A DNA stretch of 64,000 nt from Agrococcus sp. SGAir0287 (GCF_005484985.1 NZ_CP027942.1:2914001-2978000), one strand, 5' to 3'; shown: positions 1 through 10,766, counted from the stretch's first letter. Made by a program: numbers and translations. The notes: a model not told the origin generated them from the sequence alone.

Positions 1-246
1 TGCGACGTCGGCGAGCGTGCGGATGTCGGCGGGCGCGACGCCCGCGGCGTCGAGCCTCGCGGTGTACAGCGGCACGTTGGCGTAGGCGTGGTGCACCGTG
101 CGCTGCAGGCGCTCGAGCTGCAGGGCCTCGAGGTCGGCGCGGCTGAGGCGCTCCTCGGGGTCGCGCTCCTCGGGCGGCGTCGCGGCCACACGCATCCGCG
201 CGGCGACGAGCGCGCCGTCGGCGCGTTCGGGGTTCGTGATCGTCAT
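1..246 (-). CDS. paaK: Phenylacetate-CoA ligase PaaK, N-terminal part
   Basis: The first 82 codons of a leftward gene that runs out of the window. The translation contains SRADLEALQLERLQRTVHHA followed by YANVPLYTARLDAAGV, which matches the N-terminal helical region of phenylacetate-CoA ligase, the cytosolic enzyme that activates phenylacetate to phenylacetyl-CoA. The ATG at 246 is preceded by GAAGGAG at a good distance. It lies downstream of paaI on the same strand and divergent from paaABCDE. The catalytic adenylation motifs lie outside the window, so the call rests on N-terminal similarity plus context. Confidence 0.85.
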   Translation of the reverse strand, partial: MTITNPERADGALVAARMRVAATPPEERDPEERLSRADLEALQLERLQRTVHHAYANVPLYTARLDAAGVAPADIRTLADVA

Positions 247-286
247 CTCAGACTCCTTCGTCTGCTGCCTCTGCGTCCGGTCCGCG

Positions 287-349
287 GATCGATTGGGCAG
301 TAGTGGTTCGCTCTGCGGCGTGTCGCCAGCCACTACTGCCCAATCGATC
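287..349. repeat. Perfect 20-bp inverted repeat between paaI and paaK
   Basis: Positions 287-306 and 330-349 are exact reverse complements with a 23-nt loop. The arm reads GATCGATTGGGCAGTAGTGG. It sits in the gap between the paaI stop and the paaK start, so it could be an intra-operon hairpin or attenuator, or a regulator site. There is no run of T after it. Confidence 0.75.
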
Positions 350-372
350 GGCAGCGGTGACCACTCGGGGCG

Positions 373-987
373 TCAGGGGGCGGGGAGGGGGCGGGCGGTG
401 GTGAACGAGCGGCCGCGGAACTCCGCGACGACGTCGCCCGTCTCGTCGGTGACCTGCACGTCGTAGAGGCCCGTGCGCCCCTGCTGCGTGCGACGCACCG
501 CGGTGGCGGTGAGCGTCTGGCCGGGATGCGTCGACTTGAGGAAGGTGACGTCGGCGCCCTGCGCCACCGTCATCGCCTCGCCGTCGTTGCACGCGATCGC
601 GAACGCCGTGTCGGCGAGCGCGAAGACGAGGCCGCCGTGGGTGATGGCGAACCCGTTCGTGAGCTCGGGGCGCACGACCATCGACGTCACGGCGAAGCCG
701 TCCTCGTCGCGCTCGACGCGCATTCCCAGCAGCGCCGAGGCGGCGTCGCGCAGCATCATGGCGCGCGTGTGCGGGCGCGCGGCGGCGACCGCGTCGCCGG
801 TGAGCCCGGATGCGGCGACGGGGCTCGCGCCATCGAACGCGTCGTCACGGCCGGAGGCGTCCGATGCCGTCGCGGCGGATGCGGTCGCCGCGACGGCGCT
901 CGCGTCGGAGGCGCTCGCGTCCGCGTCGGATGCCGTCCCGCCGACCGCGCTCGCCGCGTCGGTCCGGGTGGTCGCTGCGTCCGGCAT
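373..987 (-). CDS. paaI: Hydroxyphenylacetyl-CoA thioesterase PaaI (hotdog fold)
   Basis: Hotdog-fold acyl-CoA thioesterase that releases CoA from dead-end intermediates of phenylacetate degradation. The C-terminal 135 residues contain the family signature around [20 protein letters not shown], followed by a beta-rich segment. The ATG at 987 has GAGGGAG upstream. From this start the protein is 204 residues, longer than the usual 140 or so, because residues 1-70 are an Ala/Ser/Asp-rich low-complexity stretch. The real start could therefore be internal, for example at the MMLRDAAS methionines. It is divergent from paaA and followed by paaK. Confidence 0.85.
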   Translation of the reverse strand: MPDAATTRTDAASAVGGTASDADASASDASAVAATASAATASDASGRDDAFDGASPVAASGLTGDAVAAARPHTRAMMLRDAASALLGMRVERDEDGFAVTSMVVRPELTNGFAITHGGLVFALADTAFAIACNDGEAMTVAQGADVTFLKSTHPGQTLTATAVRRTQQGRTGLYDVQVTDETGDVVAEFRGRSFTTARPLPAP

Positions 988-1052
988 CCGCACTCCCTCG
1001 TGCTCGTGTCCTCCGCGACCGGGGTGGTCCGGCTCGCGTCGTGCCGCTATAG

Positions 1053-1074
1053 TAACTGAACGATCGTTCGGTAA
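1053..1074. promoter_or_regulatory. Palindromic operator between paaI and paaA, TetR/PaaR-type
   Basis: GAACGATCGTTC (1058-1069) is a perfect 12-bp palindrome; further flanking bases at 1053, 1055 and 1056 pair with 1074, 1072 and 1071. It sits in the 139-bp gap between divergent paaI and paaA and overlaps a TATAGT (1048-1053) that could serve as a -10 box. Position and form resemble the PaaR (TetR-type) operators known for actinobacterial paa genes. No paaR gene is seen in the window. The GAAC-N4-GTTC core also resembles a LexA box, but the flanks do not fit. Confidence 0.65.
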
Positions 1075-1126
1075 TCCACTCGACGCGGTGACGCACCGGG
1101 CGATCGACGAATCCGAGGAGTCGACG

Positions 1127-2137
1127 ATGACCGCACCACTCGCCCCCGCGAGCACGCAGGACGACGCGACCGCGCGCGCCGAGCAGGCAGCGCGCGACGA
1201 GGCCGGCCAGGCGCGCTTCGACGCGCTCATCGAGGCCGACGGCCGCATCGAGCCGCGCGACTGGATGCCCGCGGCATACCGGAGGACGCTCATCCGTCAG
1301 ATCTCGCAGCACGCCCACTCCGAGATCATCGGCATGCAGCCCGAGGCCAACTGGATCACGCGCGCCCCGAGCCTCAAGCGCAAGGCGATCCTCATGGCGA
1401 AGGTGCAGGACGAGGCGGGCCACGGCCTCTACCTCTACTCCGCGGCGCAGACGCTCGGCATCGCTCGCGAGGAGATGACCCAGCAGCTCATCGAGGGCCG
1501 CGCGCGCTACTCGTCGATCTTCAACTACCCGACGCCGACGTGGGCGGACATGGGCGCGATCGGCTGGCTCGTCGACGGCGCCGCCATCGCGAACCAGGTG
1601 CCGCTGTGCCGCGCCTCCTACGGCCCCTACGGCCGTGCGATGGTGCGCATCTGCAAGGAGGAGTCGTTCCATCAGCGGCAGGGCTTCGAGATCCTGCTCG
1701 AGCTCATGCAGGGCACCGACGCGCAGCGCCGCATGGCGCAGGACGCGGTCGATCGCTGGTACTGGCCGTCGCTCATGATGTTCGGCCCGCCGGACGACGA
1801 GTCGCCGAACTCCGCGCAGTCCATGGCATGGAACATCAAGCGCTTCTCGAACGACGAGCTGCGCCAGCGCTTCGTCGGCATGCTCGTGCCGCAGGCGGAG
1901 GTGCTCGGCATCACGCTGCCGGATCCGAACCTCCGCTGGAACGAGGAGACGGGCGCGTACGACATGTCCGAGATCGACTGGACCGAGTTCCACGAGGTGC
2001 TCGCCGGCCGCGGACCCTGCAACGCGCAGCGCCTGCAGCACCGCCGGCAGGCGCACGACGACGGCGCCTGGGTGCGCGAGGCGGCGCATGCGTACGCCGA
2101 GCGTCAGGCGGCGGCGACCGAGCAGGCGGCGGCCTGA
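1127..2137 (+). CDS. paaA: 1,2-phenylacetyl-CoA epoxidase subunit PaaA
   Basis: Catalytic diiron subunit of the multicomponent phenylacetyl-CoA epoxidase, which epoxidises the aromatic ring of phenylacetyl-CoA. The 336-residue product shows the ferritin-like ligand motifs VQDEAGHG near residue 95 and [10 protein letters not shown] near residue 179, and the conserved NPxx-type core through [20 protein letters not shown]. Length is typical for PaaA. The ATG at 1127 is preceded by GAGGAG. The stop overlaps the paaB start by one base (TGATG), so the genes are translationally coupled. Confidence 0.97.
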   Translation: MTAPLAPASTQDDATARAEQAARDEAGQARFDALIEADGRIEPRDWMPAAYRRTLIRQISQHAHSEIIGMQPEANWITRAPSLKRKAILMAKVQDEAGHGLYLYSAAQTLGIAREEMTQQLIEGRARYSSIFNYPTPTWADMGAIGWLVDGAAIANQVPLCRASYGPYGRAMVRICKEESFHQRQGFEILLELMQGTDAQRRMAQDAVDRWYWPSLMMFGPPDDESPNSAQSMAWNIKRFSNDELRQRFVGMLVPQAEVLGITLPDPNLRWNEETGAYDMSEIDWTEFHEVLAGRGPCNAQRLQHRRQAHDDGAWVREAAHAYAERQAAATEQAAA

Positions 2138-2442
2138 TGGCCACGCCTGGCGAGGTCGGCACCGAGGCCTGGCCGCTCTGGGAGGTCTTCGTGCGCGCCA
2201 ACCGCGGCCTGAGTCACGTGCACGTCGGCTCGCTGCACGCGCCCGACGCGACGATGGCCATCCGCAACGCGCGCGACCTCTACACGCGCCGCGGCGAGGG
2301 CGTGTCGATCTGGGTCGCGCCGGCCGACGGCATCACGACGAGCGACCCCGACGAGAAGGACGAGTGGTTCGAGAGCCCCGCGGGCAAGAACTACCGCCAC
2401 GCGATCTACTACACGAAGACCGAAGGCGTGAAGCACCTGTGA
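2137..2442 (+). CDS. paaB: 1,2-phenylacetyl-CoA epoxidase subunit PaaB
   Basis: Small structural subunit of the epoxidase complex, 101 residues, typical for PaaB. The motifs WEVFVRANRGLSHVHVGSLHA and the C-terminal YRHAIYYTKTEGVKHL region are characteristic, apart from the short acidic linker DPDEKDEWF. It starts within the paaA stop codon. Unlike most paa operons it is then separated from paaC by a 142-bp gap filled with short repeats. Confidence 0.96.
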   Translation: MATPGEVGTEAWPLWEVFVRANRGLSHVHVGSLHAPDATMAIRNARDLYTRRGEGVSIWVAPADGITTSDPDEKDEWFESPAGKNYRHAIYYTKTEGVKHL

Positions 2443-2465
2443 TGGGCACCGAGCTCGCACACGAA

Positions 2466-2569
2466 GCGATTGGCGACTTCGGCACGGTCGAGATCGCCAA
2501 TCGGTGGCAGGAGTCGCCGATCGCCGGTGCGGAAGTCGCCGATCGGTGGGCGAAGTCGCCAATCACCGG
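2466..2569. repeat. Array of four short direct repeats plus one inverted copy between paaB and paaC
   Basis: Four copies of an 18-bp unit close to GAAGTCGCCRATCGGTGG lie at 2490-2507, 2510-2527, 2532-2549 and 2552-2569. They are spaced 20-22 bp apart, about two helical turns. A fifth copy in the opposite orientation (2466-2480, reverse complement GAAGTCGCCAATCGC) precedes them. The array fills almost the whole paaB-paaC gap. Too few copies and too short gaps for CRISPR. It could be a regulator-binding array, an mRNA structure or a decayed repeat; function unknown. Confidence 0.8.
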
Positions 2570-2584
2570 ATGGGCGGTGGCGCG

Positions 2585-3433
2585 ATGAGCCACGACATCA
2601 GCACCGGCGTCGAGGGCGAGGAGGCTCACGGCGACGTCACGGTCGACGAGCTCGACCTCGCGAGCGAGCTCGCCGGCGCCGACGGCGCCGTCGCGACGTC
2701 CGACGTCGCCGAGTACGCGCTCTGGCTCGGCGACGACGCGCTCATCCTCGCCCAGCAGCTCGGATGGTGGATCTCGCGCGCGCCCGAGCTCGAGGAGGAC
2801 GTCGCGCTCGGCAACATCGGCCTCGACGTGCTCGGCCACGCCCGATCGTTCCTGCGCTACGCCGGCACGGCCGACGGGCGCAGCGAGGACGACCTCGCCT
2901 ACTGGCGCGACGAGCCCGACTTCCGCAGCGCGTGGCTGTTCGAGGCCCCGAACGGGCACTTCGGCGACACGATCGCACGCCAGCTCGTCGCCTCCGCCTT
3001 CCAGCTCAAGCTGTACCGCCGCCTCGCCGACTCCGCCGATCCGGCCCTCGCTGCCATCGCGACGAAGTCGGTGAAGGAGGTCGCCTACCACCTCGACCAC
3101 GCGACGCAGTGGACGCTGCGCCTCGGCGGCGGCACCGAGCTGTCGCACGCGCGCATCCAGCAGTCGCTCGTCGACGTGTGGCCGCTCGTCGACGAGCTCT
3201 TCCGCGACGAGCCGCTCGTCGATCGCCTCGAGGGCATCGCGGTGCGACCGTCGACGCTGCGCGAGCCCGTGCTGGCCCGCATCCGCGCCATCCTCGACGC
3301 CGCCGGGCTCGAGGAGCCGAGCGTCGAGCCGTCGATGGCGGGCGGACGCCGGGGCCGCCACTCGACGCGTCTGGGCTACCTGCTCGCCGAGATGCAGGTG
3401 CTCGCGCGCGCACACCCGGGAGCGTCGTGGTGA
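2585..3433 (+). CDS. paaC: 1,2-phenylacetyl-CoA epoxidase subunit PaaC
   Basis: Structural ferritin-like partner of PaaA in the epoxidase, 282 residues. Recognisable stretches are YALWLGDDALILAQQLGWW, LGNIGLDVLGHARSFLRYAG and VKEVAYHLDHATQWTLRLGG. The ATG at 2585 gives the usual PaaC length, but it lacks a strong Shine-Dalgarno; an ATG at 2570 is an alternative. The gene follows a repeat array rather than overlapping paaB, and its stop overlaps the paaD start. Confidence 0.95.
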   Translation: MSHDISTGVEGEEAHGDVTVDELDLASELAGADGAVATSDVAEYALWLGDDALILAQQLGWWISRAPELEEDVALGNIGLDVLGHARSFLRYAGTADGRSEDDLAYWRDEPDFRSAWLFEAPNGHFGDTIARQLVASAFQLKLYRRLADSADPALAAIATKSVKEVAYHLDHATQWTLRLGGGTELSHARIQQSLVDVWPLVDELFRDEPLVDRLEGIAVRPSTLREPVLARIRAILDAAGLEEPSVEPSMAGGRRGRHSTRLGYLLAEMQVLARAHPGASW

Positions 3434-3960
3434 CCGCGCTCGCCGCCCTGCCCGCGACGCCCGACGCGCACGGTGACGCCGCCTCGCAGGCGGCCTGGAA
3501 GGTCGCGGCGCAGGTGACGGATCCCGAGGTCCCCGTGCTCACGATCGCCGACCTCGGCGTGCTGCGCTCGGTCGCGAGCGACGGAGAGGCCGTCCACGTC
3601 GTGCTGACGCCGACGTACTCCGGCTGCCCCGCGATCGACCAGATGCGCGACGACGTCGTGCTGCAGCTCACCGCCGCGGGCTATGCCGACGTGCGCGTGG
3701 ACTTCACGCTCACGCCCGCCTGGACGACCGACTGGATGAGCGCCGACGGCAAGGCGAAGCTGCGCCGCTACGGCATCGCCCCTCCCAACGGTCGCGCACC
3801 GCACCTCGACGGCCCCGTGCGCATCGCGATAGCCGTGAAGTGCCCGCGCTGCGACTCCCTCGACACCGTCGAGCTCGCCCGCTTCGGCTCGACGTCGTGC
3901 AAGGCGCTCTACGAGTGCCGCTCGTGCCTCGAGCCGTTCGACTTCTTCAAGGTGCTCTAG
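3430..3960 (+). CDS. paaD: 1,2-phenylacetyl-CoA epoxidase subunit PaaD
   Basis: MIP18/DUF59-family protein of the paa operon, thought to help metal-centre assembly of the epoxidase. The N-terminal half has QVTDPEVPVLTIADLGVLR and the conserved TPTYSGCPA; the C-terminal part has two Cys pairs, CPRCDS and CRSC, as in PaaD zinc- or iron-binding tails. GTG at 3430 overlaps the paaC stop (GTGA) and has GGGAG upstream; a GTG at 3427 is also possible. Product about 176 residues. Confidence 0.94.
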   Translation: MTALAALPATPDAHGDAASQAAWKVAAQVTDPEVPVLTIADLGVLRSVASDGEAVHVVLTPTYSGCPAIDQMRDDVVLQLTAAGYADVRVDFTLTPAWTTDWMSADGKAKLRRYGIAPPNGRAPHLDGPVRIAIAVKCPRCDSLDTVELARFGSTSCKALYECRSCLEPFDFFKVL

Positions 3961-5079
3961 ATGGCCGCGCAGAACCTCACGCCGCCGCGCGCGCAGCGCG
4001 CCCGCTTCCATCCGCTCGAGGTCGCCGAGGTGCGCCCGCTCACCGCCGAGAGCGTCGAGGTGACGTTCGCCGTGCCGACCGAGCTGCAGGGGCAGTACGA
4101 CTACGTGCCCGGCCAGCACGTCGCGCTGCGTGCGACGATCGACGGGCGCGAGGTGCGCCGCTCTTACTCGATCTGCCGCCCGCCGACCCCCGGATCCGTG
4201 TCGGTCGCGATCAAGCGCGACCTCGGCGGCGTCTTCTCGACGTGGGCGCACGACGCGCTGACGCCCGGCACGGTCGTCGACGTCATGAGCCCGCAGGGCA
4301 CGTTCACGTCGGGGCTCGACGACCTCGCGGGTCGGCACGTCGTCGGCATCGCGGCCGGCAGCGGCATCACGCCCCTCATGGCCGTCGCCCACCGGGTGCT
4401 GTCGCAGGCCGACGACTCGCGCTTCACGCTGCTGTACACGAACCGCTCGCAGCTCGACGTGATGTTCGTCGAGGAGCTCGCCGACCTCAAGGATCGCTAC
4501 CGCGGCCGCCTCGCGCTCCACCACGTCCTCACGCGCGAGCAGCGCACGGCGCCGCTGCTCTCGGGCCGCATCGACGAGGCGCGGCTCGGCCGCATCCTCG
4601 ACGCGCTCATTCCGCCGGAGTTCGTCGACGAGTGGTTCCTGTGCGGGCCGTTCGAGCTCGTGCAGCTGTGCCGCGACGTGCTCGAGGCCCGCGGCGTCGA
4701 CGCCTCGCACGTGCGCTTCGAGCTCTTCACGACCGGTCGCCCCGAGCGCGTCGAGGGGGATGCGGGCCGCCCGGTCGAGGTGCGCCGCGGCGAGCCGACG
4801 TGGCGGCTCGACTTCACCCTCGACGGCCAGTCCGCGAGCGTCGAGAGCCCGGTCGCCGCGAACGAGTCGATCCTCAACGCGGCGCTGCGCGTGCGGCAGG
4901 ACGTGCCCTTCGCGTGCGCGGGCGGCGTGTGCGGCACGTGTCGCGCACGCGTCGTCGAGGGCAGCGTGTCCATGACCGAGAACTACGCCCTGGAGCCCGA
5001 CGAGCTCGAGCGTGGCTACGTGCTCACGTGCCAGTCGCATCCCAAGGGCGAGCGCGTCGTCGTCGACTACGACGTCTGA
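3961..5079 (+). CDS. paaE: 1,2-phenylacetyl-CoA epoxidase reductase PaaE
   Basis: Electron-transfer subunit that passes electrons from NADPH via FAD and a 2Fe-2S centre to PaaA. The 372-residue product has an FAD-binding motif RRSYSICRPP near residue 66, a nucleotide-binding AAGSGITPLMAV near residue 130, and a C-terminal plant-type ferredoxin domain with CAGGVCGTCRA near 320 and a last cysteine in LTCQSH. The ATG follows the paaD stop directly. It ends the paaABCDE unit. Confidence 0.97.
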   Translation: MAAQNLTPPRAQRARFHPLEVAEVRPLTAESVEVTFAVPTELQGQYDYVPGQHVALRATIDGREVRRSYSICRPPTPGSVSVAIKRDLGGVFSTWAHDALTPGTVVDVMSPQGTFTSGLDDLAGRHVVGIAAGSGITPLMAVAHRVLSQADDSRFTLLYTNRSQLDVMFVEELADLKDRYRGRLALHHVLTREQRTAPLLSGRIDEARLGRILDALIPPEFVDEWFLCGPFELVQLCRDVLEARGVDASHVRFELFTTGRPERVEGDAGRPVEVRRGEPTWRLDFTLDGQSASVESPVAANESILNAALRVRQDVPFACAGGVCGTCRARVVEGSVSMTENYALEPDELERGYVLTCQSHPKGERVVVDYDV

Positions 5080-5147
5080 CGGGGCACCCAGGCCGCATCC
5101 AGCCTCGTCGCAGGCTTCGCCCAGCGACCGCGCGGGAGGATCGTGCC

Positions 5148-5828
5148 ATGAGCACTGCGAACGTCGACGTGCCGATCGGCACCCCCGTCTACGGCATCGG
5201 CTTCATGCCGGCCGTCAAGCGCTACGTGAAGGGCATCTTCACGTTCTCGGGCCGCGCCTCGCGCGGCGAGTTCTGGTGGGGCTACCTCGCGCTCGCCATC
5301 GTGTCCGTGATCCTCGGCATCATCGTCGGCATCGTCGCTGGCGTGGAGTCGGCGGCGCTCGTCGCGTCGTACTCGTCGTCCGTCGCCGTCGACCCGTACG
5401 CGGCGCCGCCCGTGCCGATCGCGACGGTCATCGTCAGCATCCTCCTCGCGATCGTCACGATCCCGATCGCGATCATGACCCTTGCCGCCGGCGCGCGCCG
5501 TCTTCGCGATGCGGGCTTCTCGCCCCTGCTCCTGCTCCTCTCCCTCGTGGGCCTCGGCATCGTCTGGCTCATCATGTGCGCGCTGCCGACGAAGGATGCG
5601 GGTGCCGGCTACGGCCAGCCCCAGCAGGCCTACGGCCAGCAGTCCGGCTACGGGCAGCCGCAGCAGGGCTATGGCCAGCCGCAGCAGGGCGGCTACGGTC
5701 AGCAGCCGCAGCAGTCGTACCCGCCGGTGCCCCCGTCGTCGGCGCAGCAGCAGCCCTGGGGGCAGCAGCCGGGTCAGCAGCAGCCGCCGCAGCAGGGTCA
5801 GCAGCCGCCGAGCTTCGGCCAGCAGTAG
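5148..5828 (+). CDS. DUF805 membrane protein with Gln/Gly/Tyr/Pro-rich tail
   Basis: Inner-membrane protein of unknown function. Residues 20-45 carry the DUF805 start (FTFSGRASRGEFWWGYLAL), then there are three to four hydrophobic segments up to about residue 145, including ARRLRDAGFSPLLLLLSL. Residues 151-226 are a low-complexity tail built from YGQPQQ-like units and poly-Gln runs. GGGAGGA precedes the ATG. It lies 68 bp after paaE but shows no functional link to it. A second DUF805 gene lies at 6.7 kb. Confidence 0.9.
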   Translation: MSTANVDVPIGTPVYGIGFMPAVKRYVKGIFTFSGRASRGEFWWGYLALAIVSVILGIIVGIVAGVESAALVASYSSSVAVDPYAAPPVPIATVIVSILLAIVTIPIAIMTLAAGARRLRDAGFSPLLLLLSLVGLGIVWLIMCALPTKDAGAGYGQPQQAYGQQSGYGQPQQGYGQPQQGGYGQQPQQSYPPVPPSSAQQQPWGQQPGQQQPPQQGQQPPSFGQQ

Positions 5829-5841
5829 CCCCGAACCCGTC

Positions 5842-5877
5842 ACGAGGGCCCGGACGCACCCGCGTCCGGGCCCTCGT
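5842..5877. terminator. Strong hairpin terminator after the DUF805 gene
   Basis: A perfect 16-bp GC-rich stem (5842-5857 with 5862-5877) and a 4-nt loop ACCC, 13 bp after the DUF805 stop. No long T-run follows, as is common in high-GC actinobacteria. Confidence 0.85.
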
Positions 5878-5930
5878 CGCATCCGAGGCGCCGCCCGCGA
5901 GAGGATGGCTGCATCGCGCGAAGGAGCAGC

Positions 5931-6701
5931 ATGATCGACCTCACCATCGAGCACGAAGTGGCCGAGATCACCCTCGACGCCCCCGAGCGGCGCAACGCGC
6001 TCGACGAGGGCGCGCTGCAGGATCTGGCGATGGCGATCGCCGATGCCGAGTCGGCCGACGTGCGCGCGCTCGTCCTGCGCGGCGAGGGCCCGTCGTTCTG
6101 CGCCGGCCGCGACATCTCGAGCGTCGACCCCGCGACCGACGACGTCACGGGCTTCCTCGGTCACCGCGTCCAGCCGCTGCTCGAGCACCTGAGCGCCTTC
6201 CCCGCCCCGACGTTCGCCGCCGCCCACGGCGCGTGCCTCGGCGTGGGGCTCGGGCTGCTCGTCGCGACCGACGTCGTCTACGTCGCCGAGTCGGCGCGGA
6301 TCGGCAGCCCGTTCGCGAACCTCGGCGCCACCCTCGACTCCGGTGGCCACGCGCTGTTCGTCGAGCGGCTCGGCACGCACCGCACGCTCGACCTCATCTA
6401 CTCCGGTCGACTCATGACGGGTGCGGAGGCCGTCACGGCCGGCCTCTTCTCGCAAGCGCTGCCGGACGACGAGGTGCTGGGCGCGACGCGGGCCGCGGCC
6501 GCGCACGCCGCGCAGGGCGCGACCCTCGCCTTCCGAGCCTCGAAGGAGCTCGTGCGCGAGCTGCGCGACGAACGACTCGGGCTGTGGCGCTCGATGTCGC
6601 ACGAGACGCGCGCGCAGGCGCGGCTCGCGCGCTCCGACGACTACCGCGAGGGCTTCGCCGCCTTCCAGCAGAAGCGCACCCCGACGTTCCGCGGCCGCTG
6701 A
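5931..6701 (+). CDS. Enoyl-CoA hydratase/isomerase family protein
   Basis: Crotonase-fold enzyme of 256 residues. Visible features are the N-terminal beta strand ITLDAPERRNALDEG, the oxyanion-hole segment EGPSFCAGRDISS and AAAHGACLGVGLGLLVATDV with the second backbone NH donor. Its location just after the paa genes suggests a role in CoA-thioester steps of phenylacetate or fatty-acid degradation (PaaF/PaaG type), but the hairpin before it argues for separate transcription. Substrate cannot be told from sequence. GAAGGAG precedes the ATG. Confidence 0.9.
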   Translation: MIDLTIEHEVAEITLDAPERRNALDEGALQDLAMAIADAESADVRALVLRGEGPSFCAGRDISSVDPATDDVTGFLGHRVQPLLEHLSAFPAPTFAAAHGACLGVGLGLLVATDVVYVAESARIGSPFANLGATLDSGGHALFVERLGTHRTLDLIYSGRLMTGAEAVTAGLFSQALPDDEVLGATRAAAAHAAQGATLAFRASKELVRELRDERLGLWRSMSHETRAQARLARSDDYREGFAAFQQKRTPTFRGR

Positions 6702-6737
6702 GGCTGGCGCTCAGCCTCGCCGAGCGAGGATGGTCGC

Positions 6738-7463
6738 ATGACGACGCCTGACCTCCCGGCAGCGCCCGCACCGCTCGATCAGCCGCAGTACGGCGCGACC
6801 TTCCGCCAGGGCGTCGGCAGGTTCTTCCGCAAGTACGCCACCTTCCGCGGGCGTGCGAGCCAGAGCGAGCTGTGGTGGGGCGTGCTGATCACGGCGATCC
6901 TCGGGCTCGTGTCCGCGGCGCCGTACGTCGTCTCGGCCATCGGGTACAGCGTGTCGAGCGCGCTCACGATCACGTCGGATCCCGCCGACGCGCTCTCGGG
7001 CATGATGACGTGGATCATCCTGCTGCTCGCATCGCTCGCCTTCATGGCGCTCGTCTCTCTCGCGACGATCGTGCCGACGCTCGCGCTCATCGTGCGGCGC
7101 CTGCACGACGTGGGGTGGACGGGGTGGCTGTGCCTGCTGCAGTGGCCCACGAGCGGCGCCTGGATCTACGCGCTCGGCTTCCTGCCCGCGCGCGCCGACG
7201 GGCTGCGCTACGAGCAGCCGGGGTCGCTCGCGCTCGTGCCGCCGGACGTCGCTGCGCAGATGCATGCGATGGCGATGGCGTACGGCGCGCAGCCGCCGTA
7301 CGGTCCGTCGCATCCGTTCGGCGTCCAGCGCGCAGGCGAGCCCGTGCAGGTCGCGGTGCCGTGGCCGGCGATGCCGCAGCCCGCCCCGCAGCCCACGATG
7401 CAGCCGCAGCAGATGCACCACGCGGGACAGCCCGCCGACTGGTCGGCGCAGCAGCCGGGCTGA
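6738..7463 (+). CDS. DUF805 membrane protein, second copy
   Basis: 241-residue membrane protein with the DUF805 signature ATFRGRASQSELWWGVLI at residues 33-52, three to four hydrophobic helices and the conserved LIVRRLHDVGWTGWL. The C-terminal 90 residues are Pro/Gln/Met-rich and hydrophilic. It is a paralogue of the gene at 5148, separated by the enoyl-CoA hydratase. Function unknown. Confidence 0.88.
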   Translation: MTTPDLPAAPAPLDQPQYGATFRQGVGRFFRKYATFRGRASQSELWWGVLITAILGLVSAAPYVVSAIGYSVSSALTITSDPADALSGMMTWIILLLASLAFMALVSLATIVPTLALIVRRLHDVGWTGWLCLLQWPTSGAWIYALGFLPARADGLRYEQPGSLALVPPDVAAQMHAMAMAYGAQPPYGPSHPFGVQRAGEPVQVAVPWPAMPQPAPQPTMQPQQMHHAGQPADWSAQQPG

Positions 7464-7511
7464 GACCGGATCGCTGCGGCGCAGGCGCGCGTCGGCGCGG
7501 GGCTCGAGCCC

Positions 7512-7892
7512 TCAGGCCTCGGTGATCGTGACGTAGAGGCGGTCGCCCTCGACCTCGAGGAGGACGACGTGCTCGCCGTCCGCGTACGTCGACGCGCCCG
7601 CCTCCGCGAAGCCGTCGGCCTCCAGCGCCGCGACGTAGTCGTCGATCGTGCCGCCGCGCAGCTCGTAGACGGCCGTGAAGGCGATGATGAGATCGGTCTC
7701 CTCGACGAGCGGCAGGTCGGGCCTCGGCACCGACGTCGGCCACGCACCCGCCGAGTCGCCCCCGCCGAGCAGGTCGACGTCGCCGCCGACGCCCGCACCG
7801 TCGTCGGCGCAGCCGCTCGTCACGGCCACGAGCATCGCCGCGCACGCGACGAGGGGCAGCCCTGCGGCTGCCCCTCGTCGTGTCCTGCGCAT
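7512..7892 (-). CDS. Small predicted lipoprotein
   Basis: 126 residues. The N terminus is a signal peptide with Arg-rich n-region and hydrophobic stretch ending in VAVTSGC, a plausible lipobox with Cys27. The mature part is acidic and ends in a short alpha/beta domain (AFTAVYELRGGTIDDYVAAL). No known family recognised. Convergent with the upstream DUF805 gene. Probably anchored to the outer face of the membrane. Confidence 0.75.
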   Translation of the reverse strand: MRRTRRGAAAGLPLVACAAMLVAVTSGCADDGAGVGGDVDLLGGGDSAGAWPTSVPRPDLPLVEETDLIIAFTAVYELRGGTIDDYVAALEADGFAEAGASTYADGEHVVLLEVEGDRLYVTITEA

Positions 7893-7934
7893 GCGTTCAC
7901 CCTCGCACGCGCGGCTGGATGCGGACCCGGCGGC

Positions 7935-8212
7935 TCAGACGATCCCGAGCTCGCGCAGCTTCGCCTCGACGTCCGCGTTCGAGGGCTCCACGTGATGCGT
8001 CGCGTCCGGGTAGACGACGACCGGGATCTGCGTGCGGCCCGAGATGTCGCGCGCCACCTCGACGGCGTCGGGCTCCGCCTCGAGGTCGACGTACCGATAG
8101 GGCACGCCGAGCCCGTTGAGCTGCGCCTTCGTGCGGCGGCAGTCGCGGCACCACTCGGCGCCGAACATCGTGATCTGCTCCGTCGTGGCTGCGTCGGGCG
8201 TGGTCGCGTCGG

Positions 8213-8216
<4 letters not shown>
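7935..8216 (-). CDS. Glutaredoxin-like protein (mycoredoxin type)
   Basis: 93-residue thioredoxin-fold protein with redox motif CRDC in FGAEWCRDCRRTKAQL, cis-Pro region TQIPVVVYPD and the C-terminal helix. The pattern resembles mycoredoxin-1 and NrdH-like glutaredoxins of actinobacteria, which reduce mixed disulfides in the cytosol. Its ATG overlaps the stop of the Clp gene (ATGA), so it is the second gene of that operon and may share heat-shock control. Confidence 0.88.
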
Positions 8217-10750
<2,534 letters not shown>

Positions 10751-10766
10751 CCTGCCTCCAATGAAA

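Noticed and set aside
1053..1074. paa operator as a LexA box
   Set aside because: It shares the GAAC-N4-GTTC core, but the required T-C and G-A outer bases are missing, and the genes are not damage-related.
2466..2569. Possible CRISPR array
   Set aside because: Only four direct copies with 2-4 bp gaps, no spacers and no cas genes.
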